64,000 bases of DNA, taken from the NCBI GenBank assembly GCA_016790705.1, contig JAEUOT010000012.1, forward strand, positions 28,543 through 92,542, read 5' to 3'. Below the pieces are notes generated by a model. The model was not told the DNA's origin. It searched no databases and saw only the letters and a list, made by a program, of their open reading frames with translations. The translations under genes were made by a program, and so were the position numbers. Origin of the DNA: Hydrogenophaga sp. Its GTDB lineage: Bacteria > Pseudomonadota > Gammaproteobacteria > Burkholderiales > Burkholderiaceae_C. The number at the start of each line of letters is the position of its first letter. Position 1 is the stretch's first letter. Shown here in pieces: positions 55,180 through 64,000 of the stretch.

Positions 55180-56673
55180 ATGCTTGAACTCTGGAACCAC
55201 CTGCTGGGCGGCTTCGCGACCGCCGCCACCCCGGTCAACCTGCTGTGGGCACTGGCCGGTTGTGCGCTGGGCACCGCCATCGGCGTGTTGCCCGGCCTGG
55301 GCCCGGCCGTGACCGTGGCGATGCTGCTGCCGATCACCGGCCAGGTCGAGCCGACCGCCTCGATGATCTTCTTCGCGGGGATCTACTACGGCGCGATGTA
55401 CGGCGGCTCGACCACCTCCATCCTGCTGAACACCCCGGGCGAGACCGGCACCATGGTGACCGCGCTCGAAGGCTTCAAGATGGCCAAGAACGGGCGGGCC
55501 GGCGCGGCGCTGGCGACCTCGGCGATCGGTTCGTTCTTCGCCGGCACCATCGCGACCGTCCTGGTCACGCTGTTTGCCCCCTATCTGGCGGACTTCGCCG
55601 TCAAGCTCGGGCCGCCCGAGTACTTCTGCCTGATGCTGCTGGCCTTCACCACGGTGAGCGCGGTGCTCGGCCAGAGCACGCTGCGCGGCATGACCGCGCT
55701 CTTCATCGGCCTGGCCCTGGGTCTGGTGGGCATGGACCAGATCACCGGTCAGGTGCGCTACACCGCCGGCGTCATCGAGTTGATGGACGGCGTCGAAGTG
55801 GTGCTGGTCGCGGTCGGCCTGTTTGCGGTGTCGGAGGCGCTGTACAACGCGCTGTACGAGGGCAAGGCCGAGTCCAGCATGAACAAGATGAACCGGGTGC
55901 ACATGACGCGCGCCGAATGGAAACGCTCCTGGCCGGCCTGGCTGCGCGGGACCGTCATCGGGTTCCCCTTCGGCACCATTCCGGCCGGTGGCTCGGAGAT
56001 CCCGACCTTCCTGAGCTACGCGACCGAGCGCAAGCTGGCCAGCCCCGAGCACAAGAACGAGTTCGGCACCGTCGGCGCCATCGAGGGCGTGGCCGGCCCC
56101 GAAGCGGCCAACAACGCCGCCGTGACCGCCACCCTGGTGCCCTTGCTCACGCTGGGCATCCCGACCTCGGTGACCGCCGCGATCCTGCTGTCGGCCCTGC
56201 AGAACTACGGTATCAACGCCGGCCCGCAACTGTTCCAGACCTCGTCCGCCCTGGTCTGGGCGCTGATCGCCTCGCTCTACATCGGCAACGTGATGCTGCT
56301 GGTGCTGAACCTGCCGATGGTGGGGCTGTGGGTCAAGCTGCTGAAGATCCCGAAGGCGCCGCTGTACGCCGGCATCCTGATCTTCGCGACCGTGGGGGTG
56401 TACGGCATGCGCCAGAGCTCGTTCGACCTCTTCCTGATGTTCGGGCTCGGCCTGGTGGGGGTGGTGATGCGGCGGCTGGACTTTCCGACCGCGCCGGTGA
56501 TCGTCGGCCTGATCCTGGGGCCGCTGGCCGAGGCGCAGTTCCGCAACGCGATGTCGATCGGGGAGGGCAACTGGTCGGTGTTCTTCCAGCGCCCGATGTC
56601 CGCGACCCTGCTGGTGATCGTGCTGCTGGTGCTGGTGACGCCGCGCCTGCTGGCCTGGCACCGCAAGAGCTGA
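55180..56673 (+). CDS. tctA: Tripartite tricarboxylate transporter large membrane subunit TctA
   Basis: A 497-residue integral membrane protein with about twelve helices. [17 protein letters not shown] and [21 protein letters not shown] are the TctA signature, repeated in part at [20 protein letters not shown]. It is the Na+- or proton-coupled permease fed by TctC. AGAGGAA lies before the ATG. Confidence 0.96.
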   Translation: MLELWNHLLGGFATAATPVNLLWALAGCALGTAIGVLPGLGPAVTVAMLLPITGQVEPTASMIFFAGIYYGAMYGGSTTSILLNTPGETGTMVTALEGFKMAKNGRAGAALATSAIGSFFAGTIATVLVTLFAPYLADFAVKLGPPEYFCLMLLAFTTVSAVLGQSTLRGMTALFIGLALGLVGMDQITGQVRYTAGVIELMDGVEVVLVAVGLFAVSEALYNALYEGKAESSMNKMNRVHMTRAEWKRSWPAWLRGTVIGFPFGTIPAGGSEIPTFLSYATERKLASPEHKNEFGTVGAIEGVAGPEAANNAAVTATLVPLLTLGIPTSVTAAILLSALQNYGINAGPQLFQTSSALVWALIASLYIGNVMLLVLNLPMVGLWVKLLKIPKAPLYAGILIFATVGVYGMRQSSFDLFLMFGLGLVGVVMRRLDFPTAPVIVGLILGPLAEAQFRNAMSIGEGNWSVFFQRPMSATLLVIVLLVLVTPRLLAWHRKS

Positions 56674-56675
56674 AG

Positions 56676-56790
56676 CCCCCACGCTCCGCCGCTGCGCGGG
56701 TCGCTGCCCCCCGAGGGGGAGCGATTCAAGCTTGGGGCGGCCCGGCGCCTGAATCCCTCGCCCCCACGCTGCACCGCTGCGCAGGCTGCG
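56676..56790. repeat. GC-rich intergenic repeat with two direct copies
   Basis: The 134-base gap after tctA contains CCCCCACGCTCCGCCGCTG (56676 on) and a near copy CCCCCACGCTGCACCGCTG (56761 on), separated by a CCCCCCGAGGGGG hairpin-like block. A related element occurs at 60339-60416. Such elements resemble the REP-like repeats common in Comamonadaceae genomes; copy number cannot be judged from one window. Confidence 0.6.
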
Positions 56791-56807
56791 GGCACGACAA
56801 TGGCGGC

Positions 56808-57449
56808 ATGAGTGCTCGAACAACCGTCATCTTCGATTTGGGCGGCGTGCTGCTGCACTGGCAGCCGCTGGTCCTGCTGCAGCAACTGCTGCCTCACCAC
56901 GCACCCGATGCCGCCGGCGCCCAGGCGCTGGCGCGGCAGATCTTCCAGGGCTTCGACCCCGGCAGCGACTGGGCCCTGTTCGACCTCGGGCAGATCGAGC
57001 CCGAGCCGCTGGCGCAGCGCATCGCGGCGCGCACCGGGCTGCCGGTGGCCGATGTGCGGGCGGTGATCGACGCGATCCCGCCGCACCTGGCCACGCTCGA
57101 AGGCACCGCGGCACTGCTGCACGAACTGCGCGCCGCCGGGCACCGCTTGTGCTTCCTGTCCAACATGCCGGCGCCCTATGCCGACCGGCTGCTGCGCGAG
57201 AAGCCGTTCTTCAGCGCCTTCGACGACGGCATCTTCTCGGCCCGGGTGCAGCGCATCAAGCCCGACGCCGGCATCTACACCCTGGCGGTCGAGCGCTTCG
57301 GACTGGGCGCGGACGGGGTCTGGTTTGTCGACGACGTGCAGCGCAACTTGGACGCCGCCCGGCCGCATGGCTGGCAGGGTCTGCGCTTCGAAAGCGCCGA
57401 ACAACTGGGTGCCGACCTGCGCTCGGCCGGCCTGCTGCCGTCGTCCTGA
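56808..57449 (+). CDS. HAD-superfamily hydrolase (HAD-IA, YihX-like)
   Basis: 213 residues. The nucleophile Asp sits in TVIFDLGGVLL, with Gly at the usual acid/base position as in YihX-type enzymes. LCFLSNMPAP is motif II, RIKPDAGIYTLAVERFG motif III and WFVDDVQRNLDAA motif IV. It should be a small-molecule phosphatase of unknown substrate. The ATG at 56808 begins MSARTTVIFDLGG. Confidence 0.88.
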   Translation: MSARTTVIFDLGGVLLHWQPLVLLQQLLPHHAPDAAGAQALARQIFQGFDPGSDWALFDLGQIEPEPLAQRIAARTGLPVADVRAVIDAIPPHLATLEGTAALLHELRAAGHRLCFLSNMPAPYADRLLREKPFFSAFDDGIFSARVQRIKPDAGIYTLAVERFGLGADGVWFVDDVQRNLDAARPHGWQGLRFESAEQLGADLRSAGLLPSS

Positions 57450-57476
57450 CGCGCCCCACCGCCTTACCATCGCGTC

Positions 57477-58933
<1,457 letters not shown>

Positions 58934-58958
<25 letters not shown>

Positions 58959-59002
58959 AAAGCAGTCCCTTCAAGCCGGCCAAGACTGTCTGAATTTCCG
59001 AC
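58934..59002 (+). promoter_or_regulatory. Enhancer-like palindromes (upstream activating sites) for the sigma-54 promoter
   Basis: GTCTGA-TTT-TCAGAC at 58934-58948 is a perfect dyad; GTCTGA-ATT-TCCGAC at 58988-59002 is the same site with one mismatch. They are 54 bases apart, about 120 and 65 bases upstream of the -24 element, the usual distance for sites bound by Fis-type HTH activators. The first lies inside the last codons of the activator gene. Confidence 0.6.
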
Positions 59003-59053
59003 GCTTCGAAGGCGGGCAGCAGCAAGTTGTTGATTTCAAAGGCCTGCCTGTGC

Positions 59054-59069
59054 TGGCACGGTCTCTGCA
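59054..59069 (+). promoter_or_regulatory. Sigma-54 (-24/-12) promoter of the ABC transporter operon
   Basis: TGGCACG-GTCT-CTGCA fits the consensus TGGCACG-N4-TTGCA with one mismatch; GG and GC have the correct spacing. It is 51 bases before the substrate-binding-protein ATG. Confidence 0.8.
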
Positions 59070-59119
59070 AAAGGGGGCTGCGTTCACCGCCCGGTGATGT
59101 CACAACCAGGAGACAAGAC

Positions 59120-60316
59120 ATGTTCCAGACCACGCGCTGCGTTGCGGTGATGGCCCTTGCCTGCACCGCTTCGATGGGTTTCGCCCAGTCCAACAAGGGT
59201 GAAATCCGCATCGCCCACATCTACAGCAAGACCGGCCCGCTCGAGGCCTACGCCAAGCAGACCCAGACCGGTCTGATGATGGGCCTGAACTACGCCACCA
59301 ACGGCACCATGATGGTCGCCGGCAAGAAGATCGTGGTCATCGAGAAGGACGACCAGGGCAAGCCCGACATCGGCAAGAGCCTGCTGGCCACCGCCTACGC
59401 CGACGACAAGGTCGACCTGGCCATCGGCCCGACCGCCTCGCCGGTCGCGCTGGCCATGCTGCCGGTCGCGCAGGAATACCAGAAGATCCTGCTGGTCGAG
59501 CCCGCCGTGGCCGACTCGATCACCGGCGACAAGTGGAACAAGTACATCTTCCGCACCGGCCGCAACAGCAGCCAGGACGCCGCCGCCAACGCCGCCGCGC
59601 TGGACCAGCCGGGCAACGTGATCGCCATGCTCGCCAACGACAACGCCTTCGGCCGCGACGGCGTGAAGGCCGCCAAGGAATTCACCAAGAAGGCCAAGAT
59701 CGTCCACGAGGAATACCTGCCCGTGGGCACGACCGACTTCACCGCCGGCCTGCTGCGCATCGTCGACAAGCTCAAGGACCAGCCCGGCAAGAAGTACATC
59801 TCGGTCGGCTGGTCGGGCGCCCCGACGCCGTTCCCCAAGATCGCCGAGATGGAGCTGGAAAAGCGCTACGGCATCAAGCTCGCCACCGGCGGCAACATCC
59901 TGCCGGCCATGGTCGCCTACAAGAACGTCCCCGGCAGGGAAGGCGCGCTGTACTACTACTTCGGCATCCCCAAGAACCCGGTGAACGAAGCCATGGTGGC
60001 CCAGCACTACAAGGAGTTCAAGGCACCGCCGGACTTCTTCACCGCCGGTGGCTTCAGCGCCGCGATGGCCGTGGTGACCGCGCTCAAGAAGACCAACGGC
60101 GACACCAAGACCGACACGCTGATCAAGACCATGGAAGGCATGAGTTTTGAGACGCCCAAGGGCACCATGACCTTCCGCAAGGAAGACCACCAGGCCATGC
60201 AGAGCATGTACCACTTCAAGATCAAGGTGGACCCGGCGTTTGCCTGGGGCGTGCCGGAACTGGTGCGCGAGATCAAGCCTTCCGAACTCGACATTCCGAT
60301 CCGGAACAAGAAGTAA
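59120..60316 (+). CDS. ABC transporter substrate-binding protein (branched-chain amino acid/LivK-like family)
   Basis: A 398-residue periplasmic protein: signal peptide to about residue 23 (ending GFAQ), then the type I binding fold with IRIAHIYSKTGPLEAYAKQT and later AMLANDNAFGRDGVKAAKEF. The family transports branched-chain amino acids, urea, amides and aromatic acids; the substrate here is not readable. CCAGGAGA precedes the ATG. It is the first gene behind the sigma-54 promoter, so uptake is probably nitrogen- or substrate-regulated (inference). Confidence 0.9.
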   Translation: MFQTTRCVAVMALACTASMGFAQSNKGEIRIAHIYSKTGPLEAYAKQTQTGLMMGLNYATNGTMMVAGKKIVVIEKDDQGKPDIGKSLLATAYADDKVDLAIGPTASPVALAMLPVAQEYQKILLVEPAVADSITGDKWNKYIFRTGRNSSQDAAANAAALDQPGNVIAMLANDNAFGRDGVKAAKEFTKKAKIVHEEYLPVGTTDFTAGLLRIVDKLKDQPGKKYISVGWSGAPTPFPKIAEMELEKRYGIKLATGGNILPAMVAYKNVPGREGALYYYFGIPKNPVNEAMVAQHYKEFKAPPDFFTAGGFSAAMAVVTALKKTNGDTKTDTLIKTMEGMSFETPKGTMTFRKEDHQAMQSMYHFKIKVDPAFAWGVPELVREIKPSELDIPIRNKK

Positions 60317-60338
60317 ACCCCTGCGCTGTATAGAACGC

Positions 60339-60416
60339 ACCCCCTGCGCCGCTGACGCGGCTTCCCCCTGAAAGGGGGACAACGCCTGCGGCCCGGCAAA
60401 GCCGGTTCCGCGGCGT
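60339..60416. repeat. GC-rich REP-like intergenic element
   Basis: It contains two hairpins: CCCCCT-GAA-AGGGGG (60364-60378) and CCGGC-AAA-GCCGG (60393-60405), in the 163-base gap between the binding protein and livG. It resembles extragenic repeats of Comamonadaceae and could reduce read-through into the membrane and ATPase genes. Confidence 0.6.
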
Positions 60417-60479
60417 TTCTGGAAGGTCGCGGCACTGGCCGCAACTGCTCGCGCACTTGCGCTGCGCGGAGGAATACGG

Positions 60480-61247
60480 ATGCTTGAAACCACTGATCTC
60501 ACGGTCCGCTTCGGCGGGCACGTGGCGGTGAATGCTGTGTCCTGCGCGTTCGCGCCGGGCACGCTGACCGCCATCGTCGGCCCCAACGGTGCCGGCAAGA
60601 CCACCTACTTCAATCTGATCTCGGGCCAGATCAAGGCCACCGCCGGACGCGTGAAGCTCAACGGCGTGGACATCTCGGCCCAGGGCGCAGCCGCACGGGC
60701 CCAGGCCGGGCTTGGCCGCGCCTTCCAGCTCACCAACCTGTTCCCGAACCTGACCGTGCGCGAGAACGTGCGGCTGGCGGTGCAGGCGAGGGCGGGTGCG
60801 GGGCTGAACCTCTGGAAGATCTGGAGCGACCGGCGCGATCTGGTGGTGCGGGCCGACGAGGTGCTGGAGACCGTGGCGCTGGCCGACAAGGGCGACCAGC
60901 TCGCGGCCAGCCTGCCGCACGGCGACCAGCGCAAGCTCGAAGTCGGCATCCTGATGGCGCTGGAGCCGCAGGTGTTCATGTTCGACGAACCCACTGCGGG
61001 CATGAGCGTGGACGAGGTGCCGGTGATCCTCAACCTGATCCGCCAGCTCAAGGCCGACAAGACCAAGACCATCCTGCTGGTCGAACACAAGATGGACGTG
61101 GTGCGCGAACTCTCGGATCGCATCATCGTGCTGCACAACGGCGAGCTCGTCGCCGACGGCGACCCCGCGACCGTGATCGCTTCGCCGGTGGTGCAGCAGG
61201 CCTACCTTGGCATCAACCCCGAAGAAAAAGAAGAGGCCACGGCATGA
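60480..61247 (+). CDS. livG: ABC transporter ATP-binding protein, LivG type
   Basis: 255 residues. Walker A is GPNGAGKTT and Walker B FMFDEPTAGM. The LivG-specific GLGRAFQLTNLFPNLTVRENV is present. The signature region reads SLPHGDQRKLEVGILMALEP, where HGDQRK replaces the usual SGGQ-type motif. GGAGGAA precedes the ATG and the gene overlaps livF by 4 bp (ATGA). Confidence 0.93.
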   Translation: MLETTDLTVRFGGHVAVNAVSCAFAPGTLTAIVGPNGAGKTTYFNLISGQIKATAGRVKLNGVDISAQGAAARAQAGLGRAFQLTNLFPNLTVRENVRLAVQARAGAGLNLWKIWSDRRDLVVRADEVLETVALADKGDQLAASLPHGDQRKLEVGILMALEPQVFMFDEPTAGMSVDEVPVILNLIRQLKADKTKTILLVEHKMDVVRELSDRIIVLHNGELVADGDPATVIASPVVQQAYLGINPEEKEEATA

Positions 61248-61981
61248 GCGAGGCACTGCTGAAACTTGAGGGTGTTCATACGCACATTGGGGCCTATCAC
61301 ATCCTCCACGGCGTGGACCTGGTCGTGCCCAAGGGCGAACTGACCATGCTGCTGGGCCGCAACGGCGCCGGCAAGACCACCACGCTGCGGACCATCATGG
61401 GCCTGTGGCACGCCAGCCAGGGCCGGGTCACGCTGGCCGGGCAGGACATCACCGCCCGCCAGACGCCCGAGATCGCCACCAGCGGCGTGGCCTACGTGCC
61501 CGAGAGCATGGGCATCTTTTCGGATTTGTCGGTGCGCGAGAACATGCTGCTGGCCGCGCGCGGCGCGCGCACGCTCGAGGACATCGACACCACGCGCCTC
61601 GAATGGATCTTCGGCCTGTTCCCGGCCATGAAGAAGTTCTGGAACCACCCGGCCGGCAAGCTCAGTGGCGGACAGAAGCAGATGCTGGCGGTCTCGCGCG
61701 CCATCGTCGAGCCGCGCCAGCTGCTGCTGATCGACGAGCCCAGCAAGGGCCTGGCGCCCGCGATCATCCAGAACATGATCGAGGCCTTCCGCCAGCTCAA
61801 GGCAGCGCAGACCACGATCCTGCTGGTCGAGCAGAACTTCAACTTCGCCAAACAGCTCGGCGACAGCGTGGCCGTCATGGACGACGGGCGCGTGGTGCAC
61901 AGCGGCCGCATGGCTGATCTCGCTGCCGACGAAGCCTTGCAAGGCAAGCTACTGGGTCTGTCTTTGGGAGCGCACCAATGA
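61244..61981 (+). CDS. livF: ABC transporter ATP-binding protein, LivF type
   Basis: 245 residues. Walker A GRNGAGKTT, signature LSGGQKQMLAVSRA and Walker B LLIDEPSKGLAP are all canonical, and VAYVPESMGIFSDLSVRENM is the LivF block. It forms the ATPase heterodimer with LivG. Its ATG overlaps the livG stop and its stop overlaps the livH ATG (ATGA). Confidence 0.94.
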   Translation: MSEALLKLEGVHTHIGAYHILHGVDLVVPKGELTMLLGRNGAGKTTTLRTIMGLWHASQGRVTLAGQDITARQTPEIATSGVAYVPESMGIFSDLSVRENMLLAARGARTLEDIDTTRLEWIFGLFPAMKKFWNHPAGKLSGGQKQMLAVSRAIVEPRQLLLIDEPSKGLAPAIIQNMIEAFRQLKAAQTTILLVEQNFNFAKQLGDSVAVMDDGRVVHSGRMADLAADEALQGKLLGLSLGAHQ

Positions 61982-62964
61982 GTCTGTTCAAAGACATGGA
62001 CTGGAAACCGCTGGCCCTGGTGCCGGTGCTCGCGCTGGCCGCGCTACCTGCCGTGGGCAGCCCCGCGACCTGGCTCACGCTCACCGTGGCCGGGCTGGCG
62101 ATGGGCATGATCGTCTTCATCATCGCCTCGGGCCTGACGCTGGTGTTCGGCCTGATGGACGTGCTGAACTTCGGGCACGGCGTGTTCATCGCGCTCGGCG
62201 CCTTCGTGGCGACCACGGTGCTGGGCAGCATGGGCGCCTACACGGCGGCCGACAGCCTGTGGATGAACCTGCTGGCGCTGCTGCCGGCCATGCTGGTCGC
62301 GATGGCGGTGGCCGGTGCGCTCGGGCTGGTGTTCGAGCGCTTCATCATCCGCCCGGTCTACGGCATGCACCTCAAGCAGATCCTCATCACCATGGGCGGC
62401 ATGATCATCGGCGAGGAGCTGATCAAGGTCATCTGGGGCCCGGGGCAGATCGCGCTGCCGCTGCCCGAGGCGCTGCGCGGCTCGCTGTTGCTGGGCGATG
62501 CCTCGGTCGAGAAGTACCGCATCGTCGCGGTGCTGGTCGGCTCAGCCGTGTTCGCGGCCATGGTCTGGACGCTCAACCGCACCAAGGTTGGCCTCTTGAT
62601 CCGCGCCGGTGTGCAGGACCGCGAGATGGTCGAGTCGCTGGGCTACCGCATCAAGCGGTTGTTCGTCGGCGTGTTCGTCGCCGGCAGCGCGCTGGCCGGG
62701 CTGGGCGGCGTGATGTGGGGCCTGTACCAGCAGAGCGTGACACCGCAGATGGGCGCGCAGGTCAACGTGCTGATCTTCATCGTCATCATCATCGGCGGCC
62801 TGGGCTCCACGCTGGGCGCGCTGATCGGCGCCTTGCTGGTGGGCCTGATGGCCAACTACACCGGCTTCCTGATGCCCAAGGTGGCGCTGTTCTCGAACAT
62901 CGCGCTGATGGTCGCCATCCTGCTGTGGCGCCCGCAGGGTGTGTACCCCGTCACCAGCCGCTGA
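61978..62964 (+). CDS. livH: ABC transporter permease, LivH type
   Basis: 328 residues with about eight helices and LTLVFGLMDVLNFGHGVFIALGAF, the LivH signature, plus VLIFIVIIIGGLGSTLGALIGALLVG near the end. It forms the membrane channel with LivM. Confidence 0.94.
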   Translation: MSLFKDMDWKPLALVPVLALAALPAVGSPATWLTLTVAGLAMGMIVFIIASGLTLVFGLMDVLNFGHGVFIALGAFVATTVLGSMGAYTAADSLWMNLLALLPAMLVAMAVAGALGLVFERFIIRPVYGMHLKQILITMGGMIIGEELIKVIWGPGQIALPLPEALRGSLLLGDASVEKYRIVAVLVGSAVFAAMVWTLNRTKVGLLIRAGVQDREMVESLGYRIKRLFVGVFVAGSALAGLGGVMWGLYQQSVTPQMGAQVNVLIFIVIIIGGLGSTLGALIGALLVGLMANYTGFLMPKVALFSNIALMVAILLWRPQGVYPVTSR

Positions 62965-62975
62965 GGAGCCCGACC

Positions 62976-64000
62976 ATGCTTGCACGACTCCTGTCCAAAG
63001 ACCTGCCGCGCAGCCCCTGGCTGGCGGTGCTGCTGGTGATTCTGTTCATCGGCCTGGCCTTCGCGCCCTTTCTGTTCCCGGGCGTGAAGGCGCTCAACGT
63101 CGCGGCCAAGATCCTGGTCTTCGTCGCGCTGGTCGCCAGCTTCGACCTGCTGTTGGGCTACACCGGCATCGTCAGCTTCGCGCACACCATGTTCTTCGGC
63201 ATCGGCGCCTACGGCGTGGCGATCGCGCTGGGCGCGTTCGAGGAACCGTCCTGGGGCGCGATCGCCGTCGGCGTGCTCGGTGCCTTGGTGGTGTCGCTGG
63301 TGCTGTCGCTGCTGATCGGCCTGTTCTCGCTGCGGGTGAAGGCGATCTTCTTCGCCATGATCACGCTGGCCGTGGCCTCGGCCTTCCTGACCCTGGCCTC
63401 GCAGCTCTCGGACATCACGGGCGGCGAAGACGGCCTGAGCTTCGGCGTGCCCGAGTGGCTCTCGCCCGGCTTCGAGCTGCGCGAAGAAGCGCTGTCGCTG
63501 CCCTGGGGCGAGGTGGCGCTCAATGGCAAGCTGATCACCTACTACCTGCTGTTCGTCGGCGTCTGCGCGATCTTCCTGACCATCCTGCGCATCGTGAACT
63601 CGCCCTTCGGCCGCGTGCTGCAGGCGATCCGCGAGAACGACTTCCGCGCCGAGGCGATCGGCTACCGCACGGTGATCTACCGCACGCTCTCCAACGTGCT
63701 GTCTGCCCTGTTCGCCACCGTCGCCGGCGCGCTGCTCGCGATCTGGCTGCGCTACACCGGACCGGACACGACGCTGTCGTTCGAGATCATGCTCGACATC
63801 CTGCTCATCGTCGTCATCGGCGGCATGGGCACCCTGTATGGTGCGGTGGTCGGTTCGGTCCTGTTCGTGGTGGCGCAGAACTACCTGCAGGACCTGCTGA
63901 AGCTGGGCGCCACGGCCTTCGAAGGTGTGCCCGTGCTGTCGGCCCTGGTGTCCCCCGACCGCTGGCTGCTGTGGCTGGGCGTGCTGTTCGTGCTTTCCGT
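62976..64000 (+). CDS. livM: ABC transporter permease, LivM type (3' end outside the window)
   Basis: 341 codons are present and the frame stays open to the edge. The start MLARLLSKDLPRSPW has GGAG upstream. LLLGYTGIVSFAHTMFFGIGAYGVAIA and the ILRIVNSPFGRVLQAIRENDFRAEAIGY block are LivM signatures; LDILLIVVIGGMGTLYGAVVG lies near the cut end. It follows livH by 11 bases. Confidence 0.93.
   Translation, partial: MLARLLSKDLPRSPWLAVLLVILFIGLAFAPFLFPGVKALNVAAKILVFVALVASFDLLLGYTGIVSFAHTMFFGIGAYGVAIALGAFEEPSWGAIAVGVLGALVVSLVLSLLIGLFSLRVKAIFFAMITLAVASAFLTLASQLSDITGGEDGLSFGVPEWLSPGFELREEALSLPWGEVALNGKLITYYLLFVGVCAIFLTILRIVNSPFGRVLQAIRENDFRAEAIGYRTVIYRTLSNVLSALFATVAGALLAIWLRYTGPDTTLSFEIMLDILLIVVIGGMGTLYGAVVGSVLFVVAQNYLQDLLKLGATAFEGVPVLSALVSPDRWLLWLGVLFVLS

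Overview
This window is high-GC DNA from a betaproteobacterium, most likely Burkholderiales and probably Comamonadaceae or a close relative. The evidence is the gene neighbourhoods (pilE/pilY1 minor pilins next to ribD, cysS divergent from a TPR/L,D-transpeptidase/cyclophilin/lpxH operon, tctDE divergent from tctCBA), promoters of the TAAAAT or TATAAT type followed by TTTCGGG, and GC-rich intergenic repeats. I see no prophage, insertion sequence or CRISPR array. Most of the window is chromosomal core with an accessory pigment locus at the left edge. All assignments come from reading translated motifs and gene order; no database search was run.

Layout. (1) 1-7562: an aryl-polyene/xanthomonadin-like cluster, mostly minus strand (two ketosynthase-type proteins, two flavin-dependent halogenase-like proteins, a MipA/OmpV outer-membrane protein, an acyltransferase, a partial glycosyltransferase) plus a divergent COG4648-type membrane protein. 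(2) 7572-13476: dnaE and a CHASE4-type hybrid histidine kinase. (3) 13512-28508: an almost gapless minus-strand chain of fimT-like genes, pilV, pilW, pilX, pilY1 and pilE, running into ribD, ribE, ribH, nusB, an aminotransferase, ybgC, tolQ, tolR and tolA. (4) 28638-31520: nrdR, glyA behind a hairpin-rich leader, and a lytic transglycosylase. (5) 31521-32203: a gene-free stretch with an AT-rich perfect palindrome, a strong minus-strand promoter and a structured, terminator-ended candidate small RNA. (6) 32204-40389: a DUF349 protein, then an envelope/proteostasis operon on the minus strand. (7) 40574-46155: cysS, alkA, accA, tilS, lysC and tRNA-Ser(GCU). (8) 46252-49879: a soluble PAS histidine kinase whose 3' end overlaps a convergent response regulator, then a chemoreceptor. 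(9) 49945-56673: an EamA permease, an hslR-like protein, and the TctDE/TctCBA tricarboxylate-uptake module. (10) 56808-64000: a HAD phosphatase, a sigma-54 activator, and a branched-chain-amino-acid-type ABC transporter that begins with a sigma-54 promoter and enhancer-like palindromes; livM runs off the right edge.

The most interesting signals are the candidate small RNA at 31876-32100, the glyA leader, the double-halogenase polyene cluster and the sigma-54 control region in front of the ABC transporter. Two expected gene sets are broken up: ribBA is missing between ribE and ribH, and tolB/pal are missing after tolA.
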